A stretch of DNA of 64,000 bases, taken from assembly GCA_030490835.1 (NCBI GenBank), contig CM059971.1, forward strand, positions 4,596,545-4,660,544, in the 5' to 3' direction. This DNA comes from Annona cherimola (taxonomy: Eukaryota; Streptophyta; Magnoliopsida; Magnoliales; Annonaceae). Shown here piece by piece: positions 12,202-24,749 of the stretch. Every line of letters begins with the position of its first letter. Positions within the stretch are counted from its first letter, which is position 1. The position numbers and the translations under genes are program-made. A model generated the notes under the pieces. The model was not told where the DNA came from. It did not search any database and was given only the letters and a program-made list of their open reading frames with translations.

Positions 12202-13656
12202 TTTCCAACATTTTGTTCGAAATTGCCAAACGCACCAATGCACGTGGTAAAATTCTGATGACGCTTCTTCTCAGTAAGATGTGACATTATTGTTCATCTG
12301 TTTGCTAATCGGTATAGGGAAGAAGTGATAAGTGTGGACTTTTAATATTTTTGAAAAATGATAAAATAATATGATACAATAATGGATAAAGTATAAGGGA
12401 AAAGTGGTATTTGAGGATGTAAATATTTTTGAAACATAAAAGTTTTTATTATAGAACATAAAAATTTTTAGGTTTTATCTTTTTTAGTATGAGTAAAATT
12501 TTCAAAGGAGATATGATTTGGGCAAAGTAATGACTTATTTAACTCATGTCAAAAAACGAATTAATTTTTTTTCTTTTATCTCATGAATTTGTTAATATAG
12601 TTATATTAATATATAAATTAAGTTTTATTATTTTTGAAGACATGTATATATTTATTTTAAATTTTAAACATGAGGGTATTTTAGTCATTTTAATTATTAA
12701 AATTACCTTATGTTTAAACTTATAAAAAATCTGTACATATTTTTAAAAATGATGAATTTTAATTTATATATTAAATATACTTAGATAAAATTTTCCATGT
12801 GGGGTAGCTCCTGTGCCAAAGTCAATCGAAGCTCACTTTTCAATTATAGAAACGAGGGCAGTGATCTCATATTCATCCGTCATCATTGCACCTCAAATTA
12901 CTCTCTCTCATCTTGTTCGGAAACAAAACATAGAGGCAAATCATCTCGGTCTCATCTTGTTCAATGAATCATGCCTTACTCATTGCAACATAAATTTTGC
13001 TGCAAATGGCTCAAATGAGCCATTTGTTTGGCTGCCTAGTCGACTACATAAAAGGGGCTCTTTCCCTGATTGTTGGCTCTCTTCGGAAGGATATCTGCAT
13101 TTCTGTGCAGCTCAATTTTCTGAGGCATTGTCATTGACTACGATGGTTACGAAAACAGAGTCACTTTGTTTCCCATGCAGTGATGCTCACTTTTCCATTT
13201 TTCTATGCGGGGAAAAAAATAAAAGAGGGAAATTGAACTTTGACAAAAAAAAATTTACGCAAAATGGCGCACTAGTCTACCGATGAATGCAGAAAATTTC
13301 GTAAATGACAGCCAATGTCTCGGCAAGGGATTAAAAGAAATATTACATTTATTTAAAGACGTGGAGAAGCGATTGAAAAATATGATAACGAGGTTATATG
13401 ATTAAGGAGGCGGCGCGATAGCATGCGAATGCATGGCACATCTTTTTTTTCAGTTTTTTATCATTTTTTTTTTTTGTTTCTTTTCATTTGCGTGTGGGTC
13501 CAAGTGTATATATTTCATATATCAAATTTACCATTTTCAAATTATCATATATATTTTTATCTCCCCCTCTTCTCACATGGAAAAGGATGAAAATTTTTAT
13601 TGTTAAAAATTTATAAAAATATGTATAATAATTCAAAATTGATAAATTTTGATGTG

Positions 13657-13658
<2 letters not shown>

Positions 13659-13699
<41 letters not shown>
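13659..13699. repeat. (TA)n microsatellite
   Basis: About 20 TA units. The L1 counterpart at 5,275 is shorter. A MITE begins directly after it. Confidence 0.95.
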
Positions 13700-13700
<1 letters not shown>

Positions 13701-13702
<2 letters not shown>

Positions 13703-14029
13703 AGAGGAACAGTAGTGTAGTTGTCCCAAAAAATGAGCCCTGCACATATTAAAATGAAATGAAATTTTATATAATCATTTATCTATATATAAATCATACC
13801 TTAGATGGTTTAGATGATGAAAAAATCACTTTAAAATTGTTATTTATATCAGACTATTTTATTACATTGAATTTGTATAATTTTCAGATGGGGCCCATAT
13901 ACATATCTGATTGGGATGAAAATTGATATGGCAATAGAATACATTATTCTAAATATAATGGGTAGAATATATTATGATTTCATGATCATGTGGGGCCTAT
14001 TTTTAGCAGTGCTGCACCGGAGTATTCCT
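13701..14029. mobile_element. MITE inserted in a TA microsatellite (L2 only)
   Basis: The left arm contains AGTTGTCCCAAAAAATGAGC and the right arm ends in GTGCTGCACCGGAGTATTCC. The ends are diverged inverted repeats, and TA repeats continue on both sides. L1 has no counterpart at about 5,280. The left arm of another copy starts at 63,884. Confidence 0.6.
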
Positions 14030-14230
14030 TATATATATATATATTTGAGCGCATATATAAATGAAAAGAAAATAAAAAATATCAAAAACTAAAAAAATGA
14101 AAGTTGCTAGTATCCTGTGCATTGTATGTTGCGTGCTCCATAATCAAGATGTCATCACTCGAATCAAAAAAGAAATAAAGTTGAAAATTTGCCGATTCCT
14201 ATAAATTTTATCACTTTTCCCGCTCTTCCT

Positions 14231-14591
14231 GAGAGTGCGATCGTATGCGCCTCAATGCACCCGGGTGTACTACACCTATTTTTTTTAAAAAATTTAAATT
14301 TTTTTTTATGAAGCTGTTAATCTAGGTGTATTTAACATATGTATCAATTTTTACCATTTTTGAATACTTTTAGATTTTTAAAAATCAGTGGCATTTTTAG
14401 TAATTTAAAATTGCTAAAATGCCACTCATTTTTAAAAATCTAAAAAAAATATGAAAATTTCCGAAATTAGTAAAAATTGATATATATGTTAAATACACTT
14501 ATATTAACCTTTTTGTAAAAAAAAAATTCGAAATAAAATAAAATAAAATGGTTGTATGCATCAATGCACATGGGTGCATACAACTGCAGCC
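14231..14591. mobile_element. Mutator-like MITE, CCCGGG family, copy 2
   Basis: The 9-bp flanks GCTCTTCCT (14,222-14,230) and CCTCTTCCT (14,592-14,600) match at 8 of 9. The unoccupied site is present in L1 at about 5,444 (GCTCTTCCTAGACG). Inner ends carry ATGCACCCGGGTG and ATGCACATGGGTGCAT. The interior is the GTGTATTTAAC fold-back core. Confidence 0.82.
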
Positions 14592-16199
14592 CCTCTTCCT
14601 GGACGCCGATTGGAAAAAAAAATGCAGCATGATAGATAATTTTTCTTTCCCCTCAATGCCAATGATTCACAGTGTAGTTACATTGACTGTAGTGGTTACA
14701 AAAGCAAAGTCACTTTGGACTTTTTCACTGTCTTCGGTGTATTCACTAGAAAAGATCCATAAAGTTGCATGGTGAACTCTGTTCTAACTCAGCTCATTTA
14801 ATTCATTTTTGGTGCCCTTCCAGCTCTCCCTAGCACCAACAACTCTGTTAGGTTGCAGTAAAGAATTTTATTATTATTTTGAAAAAAAGAAAAAACCAGT
14901 GATGGTTGGAGTGATGTATGGGTCCAGTTTAAAAAAAAAGAAAAAAGAAAAAAGAAAAAAAGAGTGATGTATGGGAGGAATAAATGAGGAAAATTAAACG
15001 ATGAGCCTACCGTGGGTGAAATCAAGCAAAGAGGCCACTTGATCAATCCAGAAAAATTTTAAAGTATAATAAATGTCCCGGATTTAAAATATAATTGTTT
15101 AAAGTTTTTAGTTTTTCATTTTAAAATTATAAGTGTAAATATGTATTATCCCTGAACCAAGATTTTTCATCTTTGGGTAAATATTTTTTTTGAATTATAC
15201 ACACAAGGATATTATGGTCATTTTAACCTAGCTACAATGCCCCTACATTTAAAATTCAAAAATTTTACATACCTAAAAATGGTAAATCTTAGTTTACATA
15301 CGTACACCTAGATTTACAATTTCAAGAAACAAAAACTTCAAAAGAATGCAAAAAAATGGGGTTTAAGATTAGTCAAAAATGCTCTTTTTTTATCGGTCAT
15401 AAATGATCATAACTCATAGAAGAAGAATCACATTTATATAAAAGGAATATTTTAATACTTAGGTAAGCATGGAAGCTTTCGTTCTTAACCTGGATTTTTA
15501 AATTTTATTTATAATTTTAATAACAGAAATAGAATCGATTAAATTCTTTTCTTTTTGCCACGATGCATTTGGGCTTGCGGTAACTTACTGCGGCTCACAT
15601 GGAGCTGGGCGTGTTCAAAATCCTTATTGATGAGGGGTAATTTTATATGAGTCCCCCCAAGGGCTATGCAATGTATCATAAGTCATGTTACATTTGGCTC
15701 AAAATTTTTGCTACATTTTCTTAAATAGATTAATATCCTATGCAATTATTTATCTATGTATAAATTATGTCCTAGATAGTTTGCATATTGAAAAAATAAC
15801 TATGCTATTATATTGGTTTCGTAACATTTTCTAATGGGACCTATATGCACAAACAATTTAGGTGAAAATTAGTATTATAATAAAATAAATAATTCTAAAT
15901 ACAATATATAAACATGTAAAGTTAGCCCGCCAAAAAAATATATTTTTCTATTTTTTAGTTTTTTTATGAATATATAAAGTTAGGTGTATTTAACCTATAG
16001 ACCAAGTTTTATCATTTTTGGATGATTTTAAGTATTTTTTTTGAATTTTTAAACATAGTGGCATTTTCGTTAATTTTGAACCAATAATTTACAAAAATGT
16101 CACTGCGTTCAAAAATCCGGAAAAATACTTAAAATCATCCAAAATTGATAAAACTTGTTTTATAGGTTAAATACACCTAACTTTACGTGTTCATGAAAA

Positions 16200-16448
16200 A
16201 ACTCAAATATAGAACTTTTCACTCTCCATAACAATTCTATTTTTAATTATTTTTTACATCTTTCTATGCAACTAACATACTTTTTAATCATTTCTACAAT
16301 TATCTATATAACCAACATATCTATTTTAATTTTATTTTCTTTACTCATCGTCATTATCCCTACCATATCACGTAGTTCTCTTCAAATTTAAAAACTTTTA
16401 CACAAAAAACTTTTCATTTAAAAATTTTATCGCTTCCCTAACACATCC
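16200..16448 (+). mobile_element. Tourist-like MITE T2 copy in L2 (left end damaged)
   Basis: Positional equivalent of 7,506-7,782. The left terminus is lost in AAAAAACTCAAATATAGAAC, and the interior and the right end CCTAACACATCC are kept. Confidence 0.6.
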
Positions 16449-17035
16449 TAAGATTATTAAATACCAGTTATTATCTTAAAAATAAAAACTAACTTCATTT
16501 AGTTTTAGTAAGATTGCATAACTAAGCTTCAAATTAAAAGGATTTAATTAAATAAACTTATATGGTCCTTGGAAGCACATTAAGGGTTTTCAATACCAAT
16601 TAGTATTTAAGAAATGAAACTTATCTTTAGTTAGGTTTGTTTAGCTCTAATTATCTCTGATTAGCGTTTGTTATTTGTTATATTAGCTTCGGTTAACCAA
16701 GTTTTATTATCTAATTTTAAACTACACTAATATTAACTGAAACATAATATATCATGTTTAAATTTTAAAGTCCATAATATACATGATGAATAGAATATAA
16801 ACTTGTACGTCCCAAACTTCGATTTAATTACAAGAATTTCATTAGCTTGATTATAATTAAAAATTTTAAAGAAAATTATATTAAAATACATTTACTACTT
16901 AGTTGTGAAATTTTAAATATTCTAATTGAATTTTTAATTTTATTTTTCATATATGAAAATTTTATGAACCACACATGTAAATATATTTAATAATTTAGAT
17001 AATATATCGTAGTTAATGTAAATCATTTGTAGTTT

Positions 17036-17306
17036 TACACCAAAAATTTTCAAACTAAAATTTTTCAATTTAAGACTCTCATTTTCTGCAACTACTTTAC
17101 TTTTAATTATTTCTTCATATCATTATATAAAACCATCCTAATTTTCAACCGTTTTTACATAATTACCCATACAACTAACTATCCATTTTAATTTTATTCT
17201 TTTTTATCATTATCCTTATCTTATGAAATCATTTTCTTTCACTCTAAGAACTTTTACACTAATAACTTTTTTTTTTTTAAATTTTATCACTTCTAAAACA
17301 CACTTT
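17036..17306 (+). mobile_element. Tourist-like MITE T3 copy in L2
   Basis: Positional equivalent of 8,370-8,646; right end AAAACACAC. Confidence 0.6.
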
Positions 17307-17772
17307 TATATAAAATATATAAACATGTTATCATCAACTTCAAAATTACCGGGAAAGCTCCCCATAGAACAACATTCTCAAATGACGCAGACTTACTGTA
17401 CAGTTGGCTCTAAACATGCCTTACTTGATCATAAAATGATAATATATTTTATCATTGTAGTTAGAATTGTTTATTTTATTAGCATAAATTGTTTATTTTA
17501 TTAGCATACCAATTTTCATCCAAATTAAATATGCCTCATCTAAAAATGTTACAAAATTAATATAATAAAAGAATTTTATGTATATTTTCATCAAGAAAAT
17601 AGTTAGATGTAGATAATAATTTTAAAATTATTTCAATATATAAACTATCTAAAATATAATTTATTCATAAATAAATGATTGTATAAAGTATTAATATATC
17701 TAAGTGCATGTGGAGATTATTTTGAGCCAACTATACATTGTTGGCTATATCAGATTGGTTATATATATATAT

Positions 17773-18744
17773 AGGGATTTATTCATGTGCATTTAGACTG
17801 CACGCGAATTACCCTGCAGACGCCCCATCCGCTCGTTCATTTCAGCAGGTAAAATCTGCACTGCTTGTTCCATTGTGCATGTACACGTAGAGGGAGAATG
17901 CATTTTCACGCTCATCCCTCCCATTTCGAAAATGGAGACAACATTGCTGCTGCTACTGCTGTTGCCATTGCTCCTCCCAAATCTCCTTCTCCGTCGATTT
18001 CTCCTTTTCTGTCGAGATTTTGAATATCTTCATCGAGATTTTAAAGTTCTCCATCGATTTCGAAGTTCTGTGATAGAATTCCAAAGTTCTACTTCAACGG
18101 ATTTCACGCGGATCATCTTCTCTGAAAATCTGCATGCGGATTATAATTGCACGGCAAAAGTACTCCCATCCACGCGGATCGTCTTCTCCAAAAAATCCGC
18201 ATGCGGATTCTAAATCCACATACGAATTATAACTGTGTAGCAAAAGTACTCCCATCTGCATCTCTCTGACGTGAAAATCTGCAGCAAACGTACCTCCCAT
18301 CAGTGTTGTTTTCCACATGCGAATTTTCGAGTCAAAAAGATGCGGATGGGAGTACTTTTGCTGCGCAATTATAATCCACATGCGAATTTTCGGAGAAAAC
18401 GACCCCTTCCGTCGATGCAGAACTTCAGAATCGAACATAGAACTTTGGAATCGACGGAGAATTTCAAAATCTCGATGGAGATCTTCAAAATCTCGACAGA
18501 GAACGAAATTTGGGAGTAGCAGTGTCATCATCTTCGTTTTTGAAATGGGAGGGATGAGCGGAAAAATGCATTCTCCGAATTTTTGAGCACATGTACGTGT
18601 AGTCTCATTCAGCTCGCTGTTTCCCTCTACACGAACACACACAATGGAACAAGCGGTGCAGATTTCACCCGCCGAAATGAACGGGCGGATGGGTCATCTG
18701 CAGGGTAATTCGCGTGCAGTCCAAATGCACATGAATAAATCCCT
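17773..18744. mobile_element. 972-bp full-length fold-back element
   Basis: The termini AGGGATTTATTCATGTGCAT and its inverse are almost perfect over about 50 bp. Similarity between the arms continues almost to the centre (near 18,255-18,275). Arm landmarks include GAATTACCCTGCAGA, the inverse of TCTGCAGGGTAATTC, and ATAATTGC..GCAAAAGTACTCCCATC repeated on both arms. It is inserted in a TA microsatellite, so the target duplication cannot be defined. GC content is clearly above the surroundings. Open frames on both strands are mirror images of the palindrome and are not called as genes. It is absent from L1 and L3. Confidence 0.82.
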
Positions 18745-19699
18745 ATATATATACATATAAGCTTTTAATAGTACTCAAGTTTAACAAGATTTACACACTT
18801 AAAATGAAGTTACATATTTATATTTTGTTCATTGTATATAAAAGAAAATGTTCAAGCTCATTCAAACTATTGCAGTCCACTACAAAATAAGTTCCACTTG
18901 ATCATGAACTTTACATCTACCTGACCCATCGTATTTAGAATTATTTACTTTAATTGAATGCCAATTTTCATCCAAAACAAGCATGCATTCTGACCCATTT
19001 TAAAATTTTATAAAATTAATATAATAAAATAGTTTAACATAAACATCGATTTTAAAATTATTTTTTACTTATACATTATCTAAAGTATGATTTTTAATAA
19101 ATAACTATTATATAATGTCTTATTACATTTTGACTTTCGTGGGTTCCATTTTGTAGTAGACTTCAACGTCATATGATGTAGTTCGACTTGACATGAAGGG
19201 TTCTCATATAAATTATAAATTTTAAAAATGATATATCCTATTTTTAGATTGCTACTGATGAAATTTAAAATTACATAAAAATTTAAAAATATAATTATAT
19301 TTCTATCTACAAATTCTTAACAAAAATCGAAATAAAGTAGATCAATCCTTTCAAAATTTGTCTTAAAAAACCAGTTGAATGGTATTAATTTTCTTAATGT
19401 TTTAAATAACACATTTAATTGATATAAATTATATATAATTCTAGTTGTAAATATTTTAATAATTAATTTATTTTTGATAATAATCATTTTCAATATTTCA
19501 TTTAAAATAAATATAATATTAAAAAAGAGAATAATGTTGTAAATATTTGATACTGGGGTAGAAGGGGGCGGGATGTACTAACGTTACCGGAGCACCACAC
19601 CCGCAACAGAATTATGGGCGTCTTGAAAAAGAAAGGAAGGAAAAAAAAAAAGAGCCTTTTCCTGGACCTTTACCCACACCGATGGGTGCTAACTGCTAA

Positions 19700-20333
19700 G
19701 GGCTCAGGTTGGATGTGTTGGAGCTTAATTTTAATTTTAATTTTAATTTATTTAAAATATTTTAACTTTAATCTATTTATTAGTTCATTTAGAAAAACTC
19801 GATTCTAACTCATTTAATAAACGAGTTAGCGGATTGTAAATGGTTGTATGCTAAATGACCCGAAGGCTTAGATTCTCGTAGATAATGATCTCACGAGAAG
19901 AGTTAGCGGATTGTAAACGGTTGTATTCTAAATGACCCGAAGGCTTAGATTCTCGTAGATAATGATCTCACGAGAAGACACAAGAGAATATTTTTAGGGC
20001 ATAAGAAAATGGAATTAGGACAACAGTGTAAAAATAACAATTAGATAGCAAGAGGAAGATTTAGCTGGGAAAATAACCGAGGAATTTACATTTATATATA
20101 TAACTATAATGAGTTAAATGAATTAAATGGGTCAAATTGATTAAATAAGTTAAATGGGTTATTAAATGGGTTTACAGGTTATAAAATCTCAACTCTAACT
20201 CATTTATTTAATTAAATGATTGAATGGCGATTATAACTCATTTATTTAAATTCCTAATCCAAACGCATTTATAAATATGTTGAACAAGCGGGTTGACGGG
20301 TCAACCATTACCATTAATACCCCTATTCATACT
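19700..20333 (+). mobile_element. GGGTGTTAAT-type noncoding element, copy in L2
   Basis: Counterpart of 10,358-10,912, lengthened by the internal 77-bp duplication. Confidence 0.5.
19823..19976. repeat. 77-bp direct tandem duplication
   Basis: Two adjacent copies, 19,823-19,899 and 19,900-19,976, each starting GAGTTAGCGGATTGTAAA and ending TCACGAGAA. They differ at very few positions, so the duplication is recent. The L1 counterpart has one copy. Confidence 0.9.
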
Positions 20334-21912
20334 TTCGTGGATTGTAACCGTTGACTAAACGTCCTACTAATATAAATACCCTTCTTTTCCTATCAAAAGA
20401 TACCCTTCTTTACAATCCTTTTTATGCATTTTTACTACATAATTACTTCACTTTTTAATCATTTATGCATATTTTTTAATACAAATTTTTATTCCTAATT
20501 ATTATTCTTGTCTTATCACATTAATATCTTACCTTTGCTATACTTTTTCATAATAACTTTTTTGGCTAATTTCTTATATATCAATAAAGTTTATCCGTAA
20601 TTCTACTTATACCTATAAACTTTTAAGAATGTCTCCTATGCCCATAAATGTTCATCTTAATTTCACACATACCCATGTCATTAAAAAGTTGTTACCTTCT
20701 TGTGAAATGACGAATATATCTATCTTTAATTATGATTTTATATCTAAAAATTCATTTAATAATATTTTTAGTAATTCTATAATTATAAAATAATATATTA
20801 TTTAAACACTAATTTTTAACTTTGAGTAAAGCAACATCAAATTATTTTAGGACTTAGGGATTTTCTTCATTTAATAAGAGAGCTAACCAACATAAGCATA
20901 TGATACATTTTTGAATTTTCATGAGGATAATTGGAATTAAAGGTAAAATTCATAAGCATAAGTGGAATTTGCCCAATTTCCAACATTTTGTTCGAAATTG
21001 CCAAACGCACCAATGCACGTGGTAAAATTCTGATGACGCTTCTTCTGCGTAAGATATGACATTGTTATTCATCCGTTTGTTAATCGGTAGAGGGAAGAAG
21101 TGATAAGTGAGGACTTTTAATATTTTTAAAAATGATAAAATAATATGATACAATAATGGGTAAAGTATAAGGGAAAAGTGGAATTTGAGGATGTAAATAT
21201 CTTTGAAACACAAAAGTTTTTATTTCAGGACGTAAAAATTTTTTAGTTTTATCTTTTTAGTATGAGTATAGTTTTTAAAGAAGATATGATTTGGGCTAAG
21301 TAATGACTTAGTTAACTCATGTTAGAAAAAGCATTAACTTTTTTTTTTTTTTGCTTTTTCTCATGAATTTATTAATATAGATGTATTTAATACATAAATT
21401 AAGTTTTATTATTTTGAAAGATGTGTATATATTTGTTTAAATTTTAAACATGAGGATATTTTAGCCATTTTTAATTATTAAAATTACCCTATGTTTAAAA
21501 TATTAAATATCTGTACATATTTTTAAAAGCGATAAAATTTAATTTTGTATATTAAATACACTTAGATAAAGAAGTTTATTAAAAAACAAAAAAATTTTGG
21601 CATGGGTTGACCCGATCATATCTCTTTTTAAAGTCTCCATAAAACACAAACATATAAAAAATTTTAACCGAAATTGAAAAAAGTTTCCCTAGTGCCTCTA
21701 TGAAATGATAAGTTTGTCATAAGAAAAATGACCTAATCGGTTCAATTTTCTCGTTATTAGAATTATCTTAGATAATATCTAATTGATATAAATTATTTAT
21801 AATTTATTTTTAGAAAATTTTAATAATCAACGTATTTTCAAATTTTTGATATTAACTCGTTGAATATTTTATTTGAAAGATTTTTTAATATTAAAAATAA
21901 AAATAATATTAT

Positions 21913-22447
21913 GGGTGTATTTGGTAATAAGTGAAAGTTATCAAGTTAAAACTTTTCAATCTAAAACTTTTCACTCTCCATAACTACTCCATTTTTTAAT
22001 AATTTTTTCACATTTTTCTAGACAACTACCATACTTTTCAATCATTTTTATACAACTACCAGCACAACTAACCTATCTATTTCAACTTTATCCTATTTAT
22101 TCCTCATTATTACCTCTATCATATCACATCATTTGACAACTTTTACTCTCTACAACTTTTCATCAAAGAGAGTGTTTGACAATAACAAAAAAATTTCACC
22201 TAAAACTTTTCAACCTAAAACTTTTCATTCTCTACAACTCTTATATTTTTTAATTATTTTTTTACATCTTCCAACACAAATCACCCTACTTTTCAATTAT
22301 TTTTACACAATTACCTGTACAACTAACTTATCTATTTTAACTTTATCTTTTTTACTCCTCATCATTACCCCATCATATCATATCATTTGACAATTTTTAT
22401 TCTTCAAAAATTTTAAATAAAAATTTTATTTATTACCAAATACACCC
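21913..22447 (+). mobile_element. two abutting Tourist-like MITEs (truncated and full)
   Basis: The first copy begins GGGTGTATTTGG at 21,913 and runs to about 22,160, where AAAGAGAGTGTTTGACAATA starts a second copy ending CCAAATACACCC at 22,447. The matching place in L3 (about 30,640) lacks both. Confidence 0.7.
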
Positions 22448-22604
22448 GTGAGTATAATAAGCAGCGAAAGAATGCATTCCCTTTTATCACATTATTGAAG
22501 CAGCATACCGGCAGAGCCGAGCCTACAAATAATAGACGTGCAGTGGGGCTGTGTACCTTTATTAGAATTAAATATTCGAAACCGTGACCATAGCAGCAAT
22601 CATC

Positions 22605-22754
22605 ATGACTGTATCGCTGTTGAGACGAGGGCCAGATTTGCTAGCCAAGGCGTGCGTTACTCAGCTGGATGATGGAGATGGTAAACTGCTGTGCTTGAAC
22701 GAGCGAGATTTGCAGGAGAGACAGTCACGAATGGAGTTTCGTCAACAGATTTGA
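22605..22754 (+). CDS. short open frame of 49 residues, unrecognised (doubtful)
   Basis: ATG at 22,605, TGA at 22,752-22,754. The frame sits in a locally GC-richer island of about 300 bp that interrupts the repeat shared with 30,960 (the common GAAACCGTGACCATAGCAGC ends just before it). The translation has mixed composition (MTVSLLRRGPDLLAKACVT at the start), unlike AT-rich noise frames nearby. The family is not recognised. It may be a captured exon fragment, since GAG/GTAATC just after the stop resembles a splice donor. No homologue or promoter is visible, so treat it as a hypothesis. Confidence 0.22.
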   Translation: MTVSLLRRGPDLLAKACVTQLDDGDGKLLCLNERDLQERQSRMEFRQQI

Positions 22755-22897
22755 GGTAATCAACGGTCCATTACTTGGTTCTGGTTGGAGGGTTAGGAAG
22801 ATGGATGATAGCAGAGGAGGCATGTGTCCCGATCGCTGATTGCTTCCCCAAAGAAAGGTCGATGCCCATGGCTGCTGCTGACCTGTTGTAGGTTGGG

Positions 22898-23723
22898 TAA
22901 GGGTGCAACTCGGGCTCATGAAGCTCGGGTTCATCTCAGCCCTAACCCTATGTGTAAAACTGCAACCCTAACTCTAACCCTAACTCTATTTCTAAACCTT
23001 AACCCTAATCCTATTTTTGAAATTCGGGCTCGGGTTGACATATTCTATTAATATATATTTGTTACTCATCTTATATATAATTTTTTTTTATCACAAATCT
23101 ATTACATAAAAAAGTTTAAAAAATAATTTATTGTATGAAATTAAGAAAAATTCAAATACCGCTTAAGAGTAGAAAGAAAGAAACCTGTTTTGAGCATTCT
23201 CTCTGTATCAAGTCGAGTATGGATTATTTGTAAACGTTGTCAATAAAATTGTATTATTAATCATTAATTGTATTTTTTTTACTCCTCTATTGTTTTAAGC
23301 TTATTTTACAACTATAATTTTAAAGTTCTCATAAATTTTCCCGTTGGAAAAAAAAATCTCAAAAAATTTTAATATTTAGTATCACAAGATTTCGTTGGTC
23401 AAAAGGCTTCAGTAGAAAAGGCGTGAAGAGTAATTTTTTTAAAAAAAACTGTTGGACATGTATCGTAATGTAAATTGGGAATAAATATTTTGTTGAAATC
23501 ACTTAAGACGTTAGATTGTCTTGGCGATAAGCTGTCCATGCTTGCCATGTCGTACTCCTGTTGTCCATCATTCATCCATGAGTAATATGTTATTATTATA
23601 ATATAAATTATATATTTTATATAAAAAACTGGGTTCGGGCTGAAAATATCAGAGTTTCAACAATGCATTTTTCGGGTTCGGCGGGCCGGGTTAGGGCTGA
23701 ACCCGGCTCAAGTTGCACCCCTA
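22898..23723. mobile_element. hAT-like element, TAGGGGTGCAAC ends
   Basis: The left end is TAAGGGTGCAACTCGGGCTC and the right end is GAGCC(G)GG...TTGCACCCCTA inverted. The 8-bp flanks AGGTTGGG (22,890-22,897) and GGATTGGG (23,724-23,731) match at 6 of 8. Subterminal regions contain repeated GGGTTCGG/GGGCTCGGGTT motifs and, near the left end, degenerate CCCTAA repeats. The middle is AT-rich and noncoding. Confidence 0.68.
22938..23008. repeat. degenerate telomere-like CCCTAA repeats
   Basis: About eight imperfect units such as CCCTAACCCTA, CCCTAACTCTAACCCTAAC and CCTTAACCCTAATCCT lie in the left subterminal part of the hAT-like element. They are too irregular to be a recently captured telomere. 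Confidence 0.7.
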
Positions 23724-24284
23724 GGATTGGGAAGAAAGACAAGAGGACACTAAGTTCGATACTCCGGCGGCGCACAGAAACCCATGAATGTGCAGAAGAC
23801 GTGTAACTTAATTGAACCATAAATACATTTTGCAATCTCTCAGTAGATTTTAATATGAATGCACTGTTCCTCCAGCGTTAATCATGGAGCCCTTACCATC
23901 GATCAGGGAAGATGGAGTACCTATTTTGGTACTCTGTCGGTGCATATTTCAGGTAAAAGTGGAGTTGAAAATTCGGGACGCCCAAAGGCCAAAGGGCAAT
24001 TTCAGAAAAAAGAAAAAAGACTAATCATTCATTAACTCGGTACAGATTATGCCTGAGTTATTTGTAATTTCTAAAATTAACATGTATAGATGGAGTAATA
24101 TTTAAATTATGTGAATACGTTTGTCTATTACCCCTCATTATTAGGTCGGCTGGCTATTGATCACAATCTTGCAAAATTATGAAGTTGAGAGGGTCAAAAG
24201 CCTAAACGGGCATTTTCTTTCTTTTATTTTATTAGTTGCGTGGATAAAGATACCAAAAAAAACAAGGCGGCAGCTGAGGGGCTA

Positions 24285-24681
24285 GGAACCTAATCCAGTG
24301 CACCCGGGTGCGTTCAGCCTCAATGCACCCGGGAGCACTGCACCTATTTTTTTAATTTTTTTTTGAAAATTTTTTCATGAAGCTATTAATATAGGTTTAT
24401 TTAACATATGTATCAATTTTTACTATTTTTAGAGATTTTTAGATTTTTAAAAAACAGTGGCATTTTTCGTAATTTTAAATTACCGAAAATGCCACTGATT
24501 TTTAAAAATCTAAAAAAAATATCTAAAAGTCTCCAAAAGTAGTAAAAATTGATACATATGTTAAATAAACATAGATTAACCATTGTATAAAAAAAATTTC
24601 AAAAAAAAATAAAAAAAAATAGGTGCAGTGCACCCGGGTGCATTGAGGCTAAACGCACCCGGGTGCACTGGATTAGGTTCC
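24285..24681. mobile_element. Mutator-like MITE, CCCGGG family, copy 3 (best preserved)
   Basis: Termini GGAACCTAATCCAGTGCACC are near-perfectly inverted over about 70 bp, with two internal GCACCCGGGTGC palindromes at each end. The 9-bp flanks GAGGGGCTA (24,276-24,284) and GAGGGGCCA (24,682-24,690) match at 8 of 9. The interior folds back on GTTAAATA/TATTTAAC arms. This is the reference copy for the family. Confidence 0.88.
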
Positions 24682-24749
24682 GAGGGGCCACAGGGGCTTT
24701 TGATAGATACGCGTCCAGCGTACTGAAAATAACAGTCGTACTGTCTCTC

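Larger units (their letters stand above)
4618..12793. repeat. long segmental repeat L, copy 1
   Basis: The stretch matches L2 (13,056-21,568) in the same order along its length, and its part from about 6,330 matches L3 (25,395-30,290). The left limit is set by the shared CTCTTTCC...GATTG string at 4,618 and 13,056. The right limit is where L1 and L2 diverge after the shared ATTAAATAYACTTAGATAAA. It contains no gene. Copy-specific features include the hAT-like MITE at 11,043-11,583 and the Tourist-like MITE at 6,878-7,159. Confidence 0.8.
13056..22590. repeat. long segmental repeat L, copy 2
   Basis: Matches L1 from 4,618 and, in its distal part, L3 to about 30,960. It is expanded relative to L1 by copy-specific insertions: a MITE in a TA microsatellite (13,701-14,029), a CCCGGG-family MITE (14,231-14,591) and the 972-bp fold-back (17,773-18,744). 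It lacks the T1 Tourist-like insertion and the 11,043 hAT-like insertion. The last kilobase (21,570-22,590) matches only L3. No gene was seen. Confidence 0.8.

Noticed and set aside
12813..13286. 157-residue forward frame spanning the L1/L2 junction
   Set aside because: It crosses a repeat border; its right half overlaps the copy at 4,618-4,830, where the frame is not kept.
17875..18642. Overlapping open frames up to 182 residues on both strands
   Set aside because: They are mirror images inside the fold-back element; no domain or gene structure was recognised.
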